A DNA stretch of 64,000 nt from Roseibium aestuarii (GCF_008477545.1 NZ_VORA01000002.1:496001-560000), one strand, 5' to 3'; shown: positions 32,144 through 40,988, counted from the first letter of the stretch. Notes: a model not told the origin generated them from the sequence alone. Made by a program: numbers and translations.

Positions 32144-33079
32144 ATGTCCACCATGCCCAGAAACTCCCTCCGCTCCTGCCGAGGTCGCTTTTCGAGCCTT
32201 GTTCTCCTCGGCCTGCTGCTGAGCGCACCGGCCCTTGCCGCAGACACGGACACGCCGGACACTGAGTTGCAGGCCGCAGTGCAGGCCTGCCATGAAGATC
32301 CCGCCTGGCGGGTGGGCGGCGCGGCCATCGGCGACTGTCTGATCGAAAGAACCCGGGACATCGACCGCGACCTCACCCGTCGGCTTCAGGCGCTGACGGC
32401 CCGCATCTGCACCCATCGGGACGAGAAGGTGCTGCAGGACGGCGCGGCGCTCTGGTCGCTGCGGCGGGATCTGGAATGCGATCTGGTCACCCGGTCGCCG
32501 GGCAACACCCCCGCCTTCGTCAATGGCGCGGCCTGCCGCCTGCGCTCCGCCTTCCAGCGACAGGCGGATCTCGGCTTTCTGGAAGACTACATGACGCCGC
32601 GCTGCGCCCGCTTCGAACACCTTGAAGCCGCCAGCCGGACAGCCGCCAGCCTGACGGACGACAGTGTCCCGATCGAGGGAACGCCCCTGTCTTGGCGGGT
32701 CGAGCGGACCTCCGCCACCCTGCGTCTGGCCTCCGGAACCGAAGATCTGGGCGAGGTCCCTCTGGATCAGGGCTTCTGCGACGCGGAGGCTGCGACCGAC
32801 GGCGACGACGGTTGCGCGGCCGATGGCATCCACGTGATCCGCAACGCGGGCAACTCGGATGAGCTCTGGCTGCTCGTCGTCACCCGCAAGGGCGTGCACG
32901 GCCAGCGCGCCCGTCTTCTCGACCCGCGATGGCCCGAAGCCACGCCCGAACTGGACGTGACAGGCCCCTATGGGCTCGACTGGGCGATGGACGACGGCCG
33001 CCTCGTGGTCACCCTCCACGATCCGGATGCCCCCGGCGGGCAGGAGACCGTCTGGTGGCAGGGCGTTGAGGAGGACTGA
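32144..33079 (+). CDS. Exported protein with LprI-like cysteine pattern
   Basis: A 311-aa secreted protein. Residues 1-30 form a signal peptide (RFSSLVLLGLLLSAPALA). The next ~130 residues have spaced cysteines and helices (AVQACHEDPAW, GDCLIERTRDIDRDLTRRLQAL, CTHRDEKV, DLECDL, CRLRSAF, TPRCARFEHL) reminiscent of the lysozyme-inhibitor LprI family, but the match is not firm. The C-terminal part is beta-rich with two more cysteines. Start is uncertain between ATG 32144 and ATG 32153; neither has a strong ribosome site. Function unknown. Confidence 0.65.
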   Translation: MSTMPRNSLRSCRGRFSSLVLLGLLLSAPALAADTDTPDTELQAAVQACHEDPAWRVGGAAIGDCLIERTRDIDRDLTRRLQALTARICTHRDEKVLQDGAALWSLRRDLECDLVTRSPGNTPAFVNGAACRLRSAFQRQADLGFLEDYMTPRCARFEHLEAASRTAASLTDDSVPIEGTPLSWRVERTSATLRLASGTEDLGEVPLDQGFCDAEAATDGDDGCAADGIHVIRNAGNSDELWLLVVTRKGVHGQRARLLDPRWPEATPELDVTGPYGLDWAMDDGRLVVTLHDPDAPGGQETVWWQGVEED

Positions 33080-33243
33080 CGGCCCTCGCCACGCCTCGTC
33101 CCCGCCTGATCCTCTCAAGCCGGAGCGATCGCCGTGACCACTCCCCCCTCCGGAAACAGTCTCGCAGCCGCTCGTCCGGTGAAACAGGAAGGCCCTTGCG
33201 GCAATTGACTTCACGCCGGCACAGCCTCAGGCTGCATCCTGTC

Positions 33244-33636
33244 ATGACACCGCTTCAGAACCGCATCCGGCAGAGACTTGAAGACCTCGGGCTTTCACCC
33301 GTCAACGCGTCTCTGCGCGTCGGCACCAACCCGGAACTCATCCGGCAGCTCTTGCGTCAAAAACACGGAACAGCAAATCCTAGGCGGGACACCCTCAACA
33401 AGGTCGCGACGGCGCTGGAAACCTCCGTCGCCTGGCTGCTTGGCGAGGACATGACGGCTGCAGCGCCCGATGCGGGCGCACCCGCCCCGGCGCTCGACCC
33501 GGACCGGCACCTGCGCGCCACCCGCGCCGCGCTCGCCGCCATCGAGGCCCAGAACCTGAGCCTCGACCCCACAACCCTCTCCCGCCTCATCGAGATCTTC
33601 TACACCGCCACCCCCAGGCCTCTCGACGCGCAATAA
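33244..33636 (+). CDS. XRE-like helix-turn-helix regulator (paralog of 16472-16870)
   Basis: A 130-aa DNA-binding protein. Residues 4-66 carry the helix-turn-helix (IRQRLEDLGLSPVNASLRVGTNPELIRQLLR, RRDTLNKVATALETSVAWLLGED), followed by an Ala/Pro linker and a helical tail (LAAIEAQNLSLDPTTLSRLIEIFY). The layout parallels the protein at 16472-16870, including the ALETS-WL-GE segment and the end helix, so both derive from one ancestor. No peptidase or ligand domain is fused. Regulated genes unknown. Confidence 0.72.
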   Translation: MTPLQNRIRQRLEDLGLSPVNASLRVGTNPELIRQLLRQKHGTANPRRDTLNKVATALETSVAWLLGEDMTAAAPDAGAPAPALDPDRHLRATRAALAAIEAQNLSLDPTTLSRLIEIFYTATPRPLDAQ

Positions 33637-33916
33637 GGCGCAAGGCCGCTGCCAGGGCTTTGAGATCTTTTCGGAAGAGGGAGGAGGAGAATGTGGCCGG
33701 ACGAAACGGGCCAGCAGGAAAAGATCGGGAAAGAAACGATAAATGGAAAGACCATGCAGGAGGCGCGTGTAGCCACGCCCTCGCTCCTGTCGCGAGCAAC
33801 GCCGGTCCATGTTTGGAAATGCTGGAGAGCGTCGCTCATGTCCTGACCGGACACGGCAGGTGCAAGGCTGTGATCACGGTCAGTGACCCGGACCACCGCC
33901 TTGCCTTGTGATGACG

Positions 33917-34297
33917 TCAGGCCTGACGGGCCTTTCGATTGGCATAGCGCAGGTCGCGTGCGGCCTTGCGATCCGCCTCGTCCTTCAGGACACGCTCGGC
34001 ACGGGTCTTGTTCGCCAGTTCGCGCGCCTCGAACTCGGCTCTGGCAGCGGCAGCAACGGCGGCCTCCCGGGCGGCTTCTTCGGCGGCAGCACGATTCTGC
34101 TCGTCAAGTCTTACCTGCTCGCGCTCGGCCCGACGCTGCTCACGCGCTTCGGCGACCAGAAGCCGCTCTGCCTGCCTGGCCTCGCGATGCGGTTCGGCCG
34201 CCTCCCTGGCGGCGTGGAAGGCCTTGACGAGAGCTGCCTTGGCATGTGCCGCAGTGCTGCGGCGTTCGGAATGTGCGTTGTTCGTAGTTCTTTTCAA
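33917..34297 (-). CDS. DUF6481 family protein
   Basis: A 126-aa, almost fully helical protein rich in Ala, Arg and Glu (EAREQRRAEREQVRLDEQNRAAAEEAAREAAVAAAARAEFEAR), matching the DUF6481 family of Alphaproteobacteria, which often lies near cold-shock genes. It probably forms a long charged helix or coiled coil. The only plausible start is TTG at 34297, since TGA lies two codons upstream and no ATG follows nearby; GGA lies 7 nt before it. It follows a second small helical protein and cspA on the same strand. Function unknown. Confidence 0.7.
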   Translation of the reverse strand: MKRTTNNAHSERRSTAAHAKAALVKAFHAAREAAEPHREARQAERLLVAEAREQRRAEREQVRLDEQNRAAAEEAAREAAVAAAARAEFEARELANKTRAERVLKDEADRKAARDLRYANRKARQA

Positions 34298-34333
34298 ATC
34301 TCAATCCAATTTGAGGGGTAACGTGTCGAAGCT

Positions 34334-34558
34334 TCAGGACTTTCGCGCCGATTTAGAGCCCGACTTGGCCGCCGAGGCGACGCGGTCCTGCAGTTCCTTG
34401 GCAAGCCGCGCCTCGCGCAGTCTCTGGGTCTTTTCATTGCGGGCAATCACGATCGAGTTCAGATCGTCGAGCGCCCGCTGGCGTTCGAAAAGTTGCGACT
34501 GGGCTTTGCCAAAAGCGGACTCGGCCTGTTGGCGAAGCTTGCTGTAATTCTCTGTCAT
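34334..34558 (-). CDS. Small helical protein downstream of cspA
   Basis: A 74-aa charged protein (MTENYSKLRQQAESAFGKAQ, then RQRALDDLNSIVIARNEKTQRLREARLAKELQDR), predicted to be helical with heptad-like spacing and a basic end. The ATG at 34558 has GAGG 7 nt before it and is preferred to one four codons upstream. It lies 40 bp after the cspA terminator and 36 bp before the DUF6481 gene. I do not recognise a family; similar small helical proteins accompany DUF6481 in relatives. Confidence 0.65.
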   Translation of the reverse strand: MTENYSKLRQQAESAFGKAQSQLFERQRALDDLNSIVIARNEKTQRLREARLAKELQDRVASAAKSGSKSARKS

Positions 34559-34597
34559 GGCTGTCCTCATGGAGACCGCTCACAAGGGAGCAGGTAT

Positions 34598-34625
34598 AAA
34601 AAAGGCCAGGCAATTTGCCTGACCT
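34598..34625 (-). terminator. Rho-independent terminator of cspA
   Basis: Minus-strand stem AGGTCAGGC / GCCTGGCCT with an AAATT loop and six Ts, 67 bp after the cspA stop. Confidence 0.88.
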
Positions 34626-34692
34626 TGCTTGTCCTCATGCTTTCGACAGGGCCAGTACATCCGTGGTCAAGGGAAAGCAGAGTCCGGACCTA

Positions 34693-34902
34693 TCAGGCAG
34701 CTTGCAGATTGCAGGCAGACATCTTGCCAGACTTGGTGTCTCGCTCCATGTCGTAGCCGATCTTCTGGCCTTCAACGATTTCGCGCATGCCAGCCCGCTC
34801 GACAGCGGTGATGTGGACGAACGCGTCCAGGCCGCCATCGTCAGGCTGAATGAAGCCGAAGCCTTTGGTGGAATTGAACCATTTTACTGTGCCAGTGGTC
34901 AT
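34693..34902 (-). CDS. cspA: Cold-shock protein CspA
   Basis: A 69-aa cold-shock-domain RNA chaperone. Both RNA-binding motifs are present: KGFGFI (RNP1) and FVHI (RNP2), in the frame TGTVKWFNSTKGFGFIQPDDGG. The ATG at 34902 gives the usual 69-residue length and follows AAGGG at 7 nt; an upstream in-frame ATG would add five residues. An apparent promoter at 35049-35077 would give a leader of about 140 nt, a length typical of cold-regulated csp mRNAs. Its C-terminal MSACNLQAA end is normal for alphaproteobacterial CspA. Confidence 0.95.
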   Translation of the reverse strand: MTTGTVKWFNSTKGFGFIQPDDGGLDAFVHITAVERAGMREIVEGQKIGYDMERDTKSGKMSACNLQAA

Positions 34903-35513
34903 GATGAACCCTTTCATAGCATAGAGGAGGGACCGGAAAGCCGCAGGCTCACCAGCAGTTATAACGATGCTTTAAAGGGAGGGTTCGTTAGGAACGCGGC
35001 GCCAATCGCGTTGCAACCAAAGCTCGGCAAGAAAATATCGATGCAGTATTCCTACGTTTTTCAAATCAAAATGTCAATCTGAAATTCTGTAATATCGTCA
35101 CGCCCTTTCGAAAAACGACGATTTGAAAAAATAGTTCCCGCGAAAATACAAAGAAAAGTGCCGATATTTTCGAGATTTTTTCACGCGCAATAGAGAGAAC
35201 TGATTGGAAGAACAGCCCGAATTTGCGCGCCCGGACCAATAGATTTCGGTGCTTTCTGCGCTCCGTCGACGCATCAATACCACCATCGCGCCCTGCGCAG
35301 GTCATCCCGCGCTCATCACGAGACCTGGGGCGGCCTCCTCAAGACAGCCTGAAGACACGGCCCGCCCGATCGGCGCGCTCCATGGCGCGACCAATCCCCC
35401 GATCTGCGCCGGCTAGCCACCTTTGAAGACACCACAGGCCATGACACGCGCGGAGCCCTACCCTCGACGCGTCACGCGACGGGCTGCTCTGGATGCTTGA
35501 GACAAGGAGAAAA
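34903..35513. other. AT-rich upstream region and leader of cspA
   Basis: No convincing gene in 610 bp. It holds the presumed long cspA leader (34903 to about 35042), the promoter candidate, then AT-rich sequence to about 35190 and GC-rich sequence up to the tRNA. Short open frames in it lack ribosome sites. Confidence 0.55.
35049..35077 (-). promoter_or_regulatory. Candidate sigma-70 promoter of cspA
   Basis: On the minus strand TTGACA (35077-35072), a 17-bp spacer and TAGGAA (35054-35049). The -35 is exact and the -10 imperfect. Transcription would start near 35042, about 140 nt before the ATG. Confidence 0.5.
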
Positions 35514-35590
35514 TGGTGGGCCCGGAGGGACTTGAACCCCCAACCAATCCGTTATGAGCGGACGGCTCTAACCAATTGAGCTACAGGCCC
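35514..35590 (-). tRNA. tRNA-Ile2 (anticodon CAT, lysidine-modified)
   Basis: A complete cloverleaf with encoded CCA. The 7-bp acceptor stem is GGGCCTG / CGGGCCC (one T-G pair), the D arm is GCTCAATTGGTTAGAGC, the anticodon loop CTCATAA lies in stem CCGC... and the T arm contains GGTTCAAGTCC. The CAT anticodon with a GGGCCTGTAGCTCA start is the minor tRNA-Ile reading AUA after TilS modification, rather than an elongator or initiator tRNA-Met. Confidence 0.92.
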
Positions 35591-35853
35591 TGATCTGCGG
35601 TGCAGATCACTGGTTCCTACACCATTGCCGGAAGTGACGGCAAGGGCCTTGCGGCCGCGCCGGGGCGCTTGTCCAGACCCGATCTCCAGCCGCCGCAAAC
35701 CGCACGCGAAACAAGCGCCGTGCGACGGCGGAAGGCGGGGCTTGCAGGGTCGAGAGAACGGCCATGTGGTGCCCTGCCCGCCCGGCTCCGGCTTTTCATG
35801 CGCCGCGCAACCGTGTAGGCCTGAAGATCTCTCCCCTGTCAAAAGGTGCGAAC

Positions 35854-36906
35854 ATGCGGGCCTCCCTTCTCGGCATCACCCTTGGCGTCCTGCTGGTCTG
35901 TCTGGTCGGCTGGCTGCTGGTCATCGGCCGGGCCCTGCTCCTGCCCTTCGTGATCGCCCTGATCATCTGGTACCTGATCAACGCGCTGGCCCATGCCTTC
36001 TGCCTGGTCTCGCTGGGCGGTCTGCGGGTGCCGCGCTGGCTGGCGGTGGTCCTCTCCCTCGTGTGCATCTTCATCGGCACGGCGCTGGTCATCAATCTGG
36101 TGACCGCCAATCTCACCCAGCTCGCGGCAGATGCCCCCGTCTATCAGGCCCGCCTGGAAACCTTGCTGCGGGATCTGGTGGCCCGCCTGACCCCCGAAGG
36201 CGCGTCCGACTTCACCCTGAACATCCGCGACTTCCTGCCCGCCGACCTTCTGCCGCGCATGGTCACCGCCGGGGCGAGCGTCATCACGACGCTGGCCGGC
36301 TCCGGTGCGCTTGTGGCCATCTACGTGATCTTTCTGCTGCTGGAGCAATCCACCTTCGACGGCAAGCTGCGCCGCCTCTTCCGCGATCCTCAGCGCACGG
36401 CATCGGTGCTTGCCATCCGCGACGAGATCAGCCGCTCCATCCTCCATTACGTGGGGATCAAGACCATTGTCAGCGCTGCCACCGGCACGCTCACGGGCCT
36501 CATTCTGGTGGCCGCCGGCCTGCCCTATGCGCCGCTCTTCGGCTTCATCGCCTTCGTGCTCAACTACATTCCAACCATCGGCTCCCTGGTCGCGGTGATC
36601 TTTCCCGCCCTGCTCGCCCTCGTCAGCTACGACAGTCTCGGCCCCTTCCTCGCCATCACCTTCGGGCTGGGCGCGATCCAGTTCACCCTCGGAAACCTGG
36701 TGGAGCCGCGCCTGATGGGCAGCAATCTCAACCTGTCGCCGCTGGTGATCCTGCTGTCGCTCACCTTCTGGGGCGCGCTCTGGGGCACGGTGGGCATGAT
36801 CGTCTGCGTGCCGCTCACCATCGTGGCGCTCATCGTCTGCTCCCGCTTCGAGGCAACCCTCCCGCTGGCGGTTCTTCTCTCGGCCCGGGGCAATGTCGCA
36901 GACTGA
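35854..36906 (+). CDS. AI-2E family transporter (PerM-like permease)
   Basis: A 350-aa inner-membrane protein with about 7-8 membrane helices: a hydrophobic N-terminal pair (residues 4-40), a helix near 65-85, a periplasmic/cytoplasmic segment (85-150), then the conserved C-terminal cluster with FGFIAFVLNYIPTIGSLVAVIFPALLAL and LVEPRLMGSNLNLSPLVILLSLTFWGALWG. These are hallmarks of the AI-2E/UPF0118 family, which includes exporters and ion antiporters; the substrate is unknown. AAGG lies 7 nt before the ATG. Precedes the SIMPL gene by 105 bp. Confidence 0.92.
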   Translation: MRASLLGITLGVLLVCLVGWLLVIGRALLLPFVIALIIWYLINALAHAFCLVSLGGLRVPRWLAVVLSLVCIFIGTALVINLVTANLTQLAADAPVYQARLETLLRDLVARLTPEGASDFTLNIRDFLPADLLPRMVTAGASVITTLAGSGALVAIYVIFLLLEQSTFDGKLRRLFRDPQRTASVLAIRDEISRSILHYVGIKTIVSAATGTLTGLILVAAGLPYAPLFGFIAFVLNYIPTIGSLVAVIFPALLALVSYDSLGPFLAITFGLGAIQFTLGNLVEPRLMGSNLNLSPLVILLSLTFWGALWGTVGMIVCVPLTIVALIVCSRFEATLPLAVLLSARGNVAD

Positions 36907-37011
36907 GCGGCCGACGGATCGCCCTCATCTCATCACGGGCCCTGCCATCGGCCCGCCGCAATCCTCCCCGAAGGTCAGTCATCGATTTCCCGCGCAACCC
37001 AGCGAGGCCCC

Positions 37012-37776
37012 ATGTTCCAGCTTCCGATCTCCCGCCAAATGTCTGCTCCGTCTCGCGGTCTGGCCGCAGGGCTCGGCGCCCTTGTCCTCGCCTCGGCCCT
37101 GGCGATGACGCCGGCCCGCGCGGACGGCGAGCGCAGCCCCGCCCCGGCCATGATCACCATCAGCGGCGAAGGCACGGCCACCCTGGTGCCCGACGCCGCC
37201 GTGCTGACCCTGAGCGTGGTCACCCCGGGGGACAACGCGCCGGAAGCACTGGATGCAAACTCCCGCCAGCTCACGGCGATCGTCGAAAAGCTCAAGGCGG
37301 CCGGGCTCGATGAACGCGATCTTCAGACCAGCGGCTTCTCCATCAACCCGCGCTACGCCGACCGCAGGGACAATCCGGACGCCCCGCTGAAGATCATCGG
37401 CTATGAGGTGCGCAACGGCCTGAGCGTGAGAGTCCGCGACCTCACCCGCCTGTCCGGCGTGCTCGACGAGGTGGTGAAGGCCGGTGCCAACGAGATGGGC
37501 GGCATCTCCTTCCAGGTGTCAGACCGGGAAGCGGCCCTGAACGACGCCCGCAAGGCCGCCGTCAAGGACGCCCGCGCCAAGGCGGAACTCTATGCGCAAG
37601 CCGCCGGCGTGCGTCTGGGGCGTCTGGTGATGATCAGCGAAATGGGCAGCGGGTCGGGCCCGGTCCCCATGTTCAAGGCGGAAATGGCGATGATGCGGGC
37701 CGACGTGCCGGTGCAGGCCGGTGAGGAAAGCCTCTCGGCCTCCGTCACCCTGCAGTTCGAGCTGGTGCAAGACTAA
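37012..37776 (+). CDS. SIMPL domain (DUF541) periplasmic protein
   Basis: A 254-aa exported protein. A Sec signal peptide spans about residues 1-38 (GLGALVLASALAMTPARA). The rest is a SIMPL domain: ISGEGTATLVPDAAVLTLSVV, LDERDLQTSGFSINPRY, GYEVRNGLSVRVRDL, then KAAVKDARAKAELYAQAAGVRLG and VTLQFEL. Family members such as BP26 of Brucella form periplasmic or outer-membrane-linked oligomers of uncertain role. GAGG precedes the ATG at short spacing. Confidence 0.9.
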   Translation: MFQLPISRQMSAPSRGLAAGLGALVLASALAMTPARADGERSPAPAMITISGEGTATLVPDAAVLTLSVVTPGDNAPEALDANSRQLTAIVEKLKAAGLDERDLQTSGFSINPRYADRRDNPDAPLKIIGYEVRNGLSVRVRDLTRLSGVLDEVVKAGANEMGGISFQVSDREAALNDARKAAVKDARAKAELYAQAAGVRLGRLVMISEMGSGSGPVPMFKAEMAMMRADVPVQAGEESLSASVTLQFELVQD

Positions 37777-37896
37777 GCCGGAAGGATTGGGGCCAGAAGG
37801 ATTGGGCCCGCAGGCCCCGAAACCCGCGTGAGGCCTCCGCGCCCCATGCCTTGAAAGGGCGCGGCCGGTAACATGCCGGCCGGGCCAGACTGATCC

Positions 37897-38484
37897 TCAG
37901 AGGTGGCGCATCCACACCTGCATGGGCTTTTCGGTCTCGTGCTCCTCGCCCACATCCCGCCAGGGGAAATGCACTCGCACGCCGTTCAGCTTGTCATAGC
38001 CCCGCTTCTTCCAGAAATCGTCGAGCGGCTGATAGTCGGCGGGCCGCAGCGGATGACTGTCCGGCCGCACCACCGCGCAGAAAGCTGTGGCCTGGAAGCC
38101 GAGACGCCGCGCATGGGCCTCCCGCTCATCGAAGAAGCGATGGCCTATGCCCTGGCCGCGATAGGCCGGCAGCAGGACGCTTTCCGCCAGATAGAAGATG
38201 GTCTTCGGATCCAACCCCTTGTCCTCGAAGGGGGCGCGAAACTGGATGACCTCTTCTTCCAGCGGCTCTCCGGTGGCAGCCCCCACCAGCCGGTCCCCGT
38301 CGAAGGCACCGACGATCACCGCGCCCTTGGTCTTCTCGTAACGCTCCAGATAGCCGCGCTCATAGTCCATCGAGCCCTCGTAGAGATAGGGCCAGGCGCG
38401 AAACACCTCGATCCGGAGACGGGCGAGATCCTCCAGGGCAGCGCCCAGCGCTTCGCCGGTCAGGATCTCGATACGTGTGCTCAT
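37897..38484 (-). CDS. GNAT family N-acetyltransferase
   Basis: A 195-aa acetyltransferase. The acetyl-CoA binding motif is in AESVLLPAYRGQGIGHRFFDEREAHA, preceded by VGAFDGDRLVGAATG; the end FWKKRGYDKLNGVRVHFPWRDV contains the last strand. GGAGG lies 5 nt before the ATG at 38484. Substrate unknown. Convergent with the SIMPL gene; the 120 bp between them include a GGCCGG / CCGGCC hairpin. Confidence 0.88.
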   Translation of the reverse strand: MSTRIEILTGEALGAALEDLARLRIEVFRAWPYLYEGSMDYERGYLERYEKTKGAVIVGAFDGDRLVGAATGEPLEEEVIQFRAPFEDKGLDPKTIFYLAESVLLPAYRGQGIGHRFFDEREAHARRLGFQATAFCAVVRPDSHPLRPADYQPLDDFWKKRGYDKLNGVRVHFPWRDVGEEHETEKPMQVWMRHL

Positions 38485-38680
38485 GCCGTCCTCCCTTATC
38501 TTGAGTGGCAACAATCGCGGCAAAAGCCTTCAAGATCAAGAATCTGAGGTCTTTTCCCGAAGTTTCGCCCGGTCCGCCGCGTCAAACCGCCTCGCGCCCG
38601 CCGAATATTTTCCCATCGTGAGCCTCGGTGAAAAAGCCTAGACTGACCAGCACCCACGACCGCTCCACACGAGGCAAGCC

Positions 38681-39181
38681 ATGACAGCCAGCCATCCCGC
38701 CACCTACAGCCGACTGCAGATCCTTCTTCACTGGGTCATCGCGCTGATCGTCTTCTTCCAGCTGATCTTCGGCGAAGCCATGGGCGACCTGGGCCGCGCG
38801 CTCCGCAAGGGCGAAACCCCTGAGGCGTCAGTGGAATTCCTTGCCAATGCCCATATCTGGCTCGGCGTCACCCTGCTGGTGCTGATGGTCCTGCGCATCG
38901 CCTTGAAACTGACCCGCGGTGCACCCGCGCTCGTGCCCGGACCGCGCTGGCAGCAGATCCTGGCCCATTCGGTCCACGGGATCCTCTATCTTCTGCTGCT
39001 GATCGCACCGATCACCGGCCTGGTCGCCTGGTTCGGCGGCGTGCATCTGTCGGGCGAAGTGCATGAGCTGCTGAAGCCACTCTTCATCCTGACGATTGTA
39101 GCCCATGTCGCGGGTGCCCTGTGGCACCAGTTCGTCAGCCATGACGGCACCCTGATGCGCATGATGCCCGGCCGGAACTGA
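38681..39181 (+). CDS. Cytochrome b561 (YodB/CybB-like)
   Basis: A 166-aa four-helix membrane cytochrome. Heme-ligand histidines are visible in LLHW (helix 1), NAHIWLG (helix 2), AHSVHG (helix 3) and VAHVAGALWHQF (helix 4). These proteins take part in electron transfer in the inner membrane, such as superoxide or quinol oxidation. GAGG lies 6 nt before the ATG. It stands alone; no partner enzyme is next to it. Confidence 0.9.
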   Translation: MTASHPATYSRLQILLHWVIALIVFFQLIFGEAMGDLGRALRKGETPEASVEFLANAHIWLGVTLLVLMVLRIALKLTRGAPALVPGPRWQQILAHSVHGILYLLLLIAPITGLVAWFGGVHLSGEVHELLKPLFILTIVAHVAGALWHQFVSHDGTLMRMMPGRN

Positions 39182-39254
39182 GCGCCGCGCCCAATTCCGG
39201 CAAGCTGCCCGGCAAAAGACAGACCCAGGGGCACCCCGCCAGCGGAGGCGCGCG

Positions 39255-40352
39255 TCAGTCGCGCGCTTCCAGCCAGATCCGCGTCGCCTCCAGATCGCCG
39301 TCCAGCAAGCCTTCGGCCACCTTCTGCCCGACCACGGCGCCGAACTTGTAGCCGTGGCCCGAGCAGGCGGAAACCACGGAGAGCCTCGCCCCCGGCTGCA
39401 TGAAGAAATGCTCGTCGCGAGTAAACGTATAGGCGCAGGTCACCACATCGGTGGGTCGGTATTCGCCGATGCGGGCAATCGGCGGGCTGAAGAGATCGCG
39501 CACCACCTCCCCTTCGCCGACTGCCGCCGTGCGGTCCTCGTCCGGGGCGGCCGCCCGCTTGTGATAGCCGGCGCCGAACTTCAGACCGGTGCCCGCCACT
39601 GGAGGCAGGATATAGCCATCCACCGGCCCGCCAATGTCGAGCACCACGGGCGCGGCCTCCCAGTGGGGCTTCAGATCCGCCGGGGGCTCAAGATAGACCA
39701 CGGCCGTCCGGTAGGTGGTGAGAGAGGTGGCGAGCTCCGGCAACAGCTTGAGCACCCAGGCCCCGGCCGCGATCACCACATGGTCGGCGACAAGCCGCTC
39801 GCCGGAAGAAAGCGTCACGGCGCCCGCAGCCGCATCCACGGCCGTCACCCGCGTCTGTTCGCGCACATCCGCACCCTTGTCCCTCAGCCAGTCCCGCAAG
39901 CCGGCAGCGATCTTCTGGCACAGCAGCACCCCGCCTTCGGGATGATAGGCCGCAAAGCGCAGGCTGTCCCCGTCCAGGAAGGGATAGCGCGCTGCCGCCT
40001 CCGCACCGCTCATCATCTCCGGCGTGTAGCCTGAGGAAACCAGCCCGTCGCGGTATTCCTCGCCCTCATCGCCCGGTTGCTGGGAGAGGATCAGGAAGCC
40101 GGTATCGATGAGGTGAGAGGTGCCAAGATCCGACCACATGCTGTCCCAGGCAGCATAGGCGGCACTGATGCGCCGCTGATAGCCGCCCTTGCCGCCATAG
40201 GCCCGGCGAATGATCCGGTGCTGGTCACCGGAGGCCGACAGGGGATTGGGGATCGGTCCCTGCTCGAGCAGGGTAACGTCCACGCCGCGCCGGGTCAGGG
40301 CCCAGGCGGTGGAGAGGCCGGAAATGCCGGCCCCGACAACGATGACATGCAT
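39255..40352 (-). CDS. Sarcosine oxidase-like FAD-dependent oxidoreductase
   Basis: A 365-aa DAO-fold flavoprotein resembling monomeric sarcosine/N-methyltryptophan oxidase. The FAD motif is VIVVGAGISGLSTAWALTRRG at the very N-terminus; the covalent-flavin cysteine segment TCAYTFTRDEHF and the closing SGHGYKFGAVVG are conserved in the right order. It probably oxidises a secondary amine or amino acid, releasing H2O2. It lies 45 bp after the SnoaL-like gene on the same strand, so the two may form an operon. Confidence 0.87.
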   Translation of the reverse strand: MHVIVVGAGISGLSTAWALTRRGVDVTLLEQGPIPNPLSASGDQHRIIRRAYGGKGGYQRRISAAYAAWDSMWSDLGTSHLIDTGFLILSQQPGDEGEEYRDGLVSSGYTPEMMSGAEAAARYPFLDGDSLRFAAYHPEGGVLLCQKIAAGLRDWLRDKGADVREQTRVTAVDAAAGAVTLSSGERLVADHVVIAAGAWVLKLLPELATSLTTYRTAVVYLEPPADLKPHWEAAPVVLDIGGPVDGYILPPVAGTGLKFGAGYHKRAAAPDEDRTAAVGEGEVVRDLFSPPIARIGEYRPTDVVTCAYTFTRDEHFFMQPGARLSVVSACSGHGYKFGAVVGQKVAEGLLDGDLEATRIWLEARD

Positions 40353-40397
40353 GAAGAACCTCGGAGGTCTGGAACGGATGCTTGTGAGCGGTGGCGC

Positions 40398-40808
40398 TCA
40401 GGCGCCGACCTGGGCGATCCAGTCTTCCAGATTGTAATAGGTCGTGATGCGGGTGATCCGGCCCCCGGCAATGGCGAAGAACGTGCCGGCCGGCAGGCGG
40501 TAGGTCTGGCCCTGCGCTTCCGGCAGGCCTTCGTCGGTCGCCAGATAGGTGCCATTCACGACGAACTCCGCCGCCGCACGGGTGCCGTCCTCGCTGACCA
40601 TGATCACCATGTCGGTCAGCTCTTCCCGGTAGCAGCGGGTCATGTGGGCGTTGAATTCGGCAAACAGCGCCTTGCCGCTCCGGCGCGACCCCTGATTCAC
40701 GTCATGGGCCACGTCATCGCTGACCAGGGCTTCCATGGCCGCGGTATCGCCGGCGTTGAAGGCGGCATAATAGGACTGGATCAGGGAACGGGTCGCGCTG
40801 CTGGACAT
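40398..40808 (-). CDS. SnoaL/ketosteroid isomerase-like protein
   Basis: A 136-aa NTF2-fold protein. It shows the conserved start LIQSYYAAFNAGDTAAMEALVSDDVAHDVNQG and the end TFFAIAGGRITRITTYYNLEDWIAQVG, the pattern of the ketosteroid isomerase-related branch. It may be an isomerase, lyase or binding protein; no pathway can be deduced. It is the first gene of a likely operon with the sarcosine oxidase-like gene. Confidence 0.85.
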   Translation of the reverse strand: MSSSATRSLIQSYYAAFNAGDTAAMEALVSDDVAHDVNQGSRRSGKALFAEFNAHMTRCYREELTDMVIMVSEDGTRAAAEFVVNGTYLATDEGLPEAQGQTYRLPAGTFFAIAGGRITRITTYYNLEDWIAQVGA

Positions 40809-40988
40809 GAAAAACACTCGTGAGACGAAGGGAAGGAGCAATCGGCCAGGAGTGGGGCCAAGAACACGGGCGACCACTCTGGCAACCCGCCCGTGCCGCA
40901 AGAGAATATCCACCTTCGCGCCTCCTGCACAAGGCTGGAGCGGGCCTCTAACTGCCTCACTCTTGTCAGCCGGCCGCACCCGTCGTCC

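Noticed and set aside
35066-35305. 79-codon minus-strand frame upstream of cspA
   Set aside because: It overlaps the presumed cspA promoter, lacks a ribosome site and has no family pattern.
35514-35590. tRNA-Met reading of the CAT tRNA
   Set aside because: Acceptor and D-arm sequence (GGGCCTGTAGCTCA) fit tRNA-Ile2 with lysidine-modified CAT rather than initiator or elongator Met.
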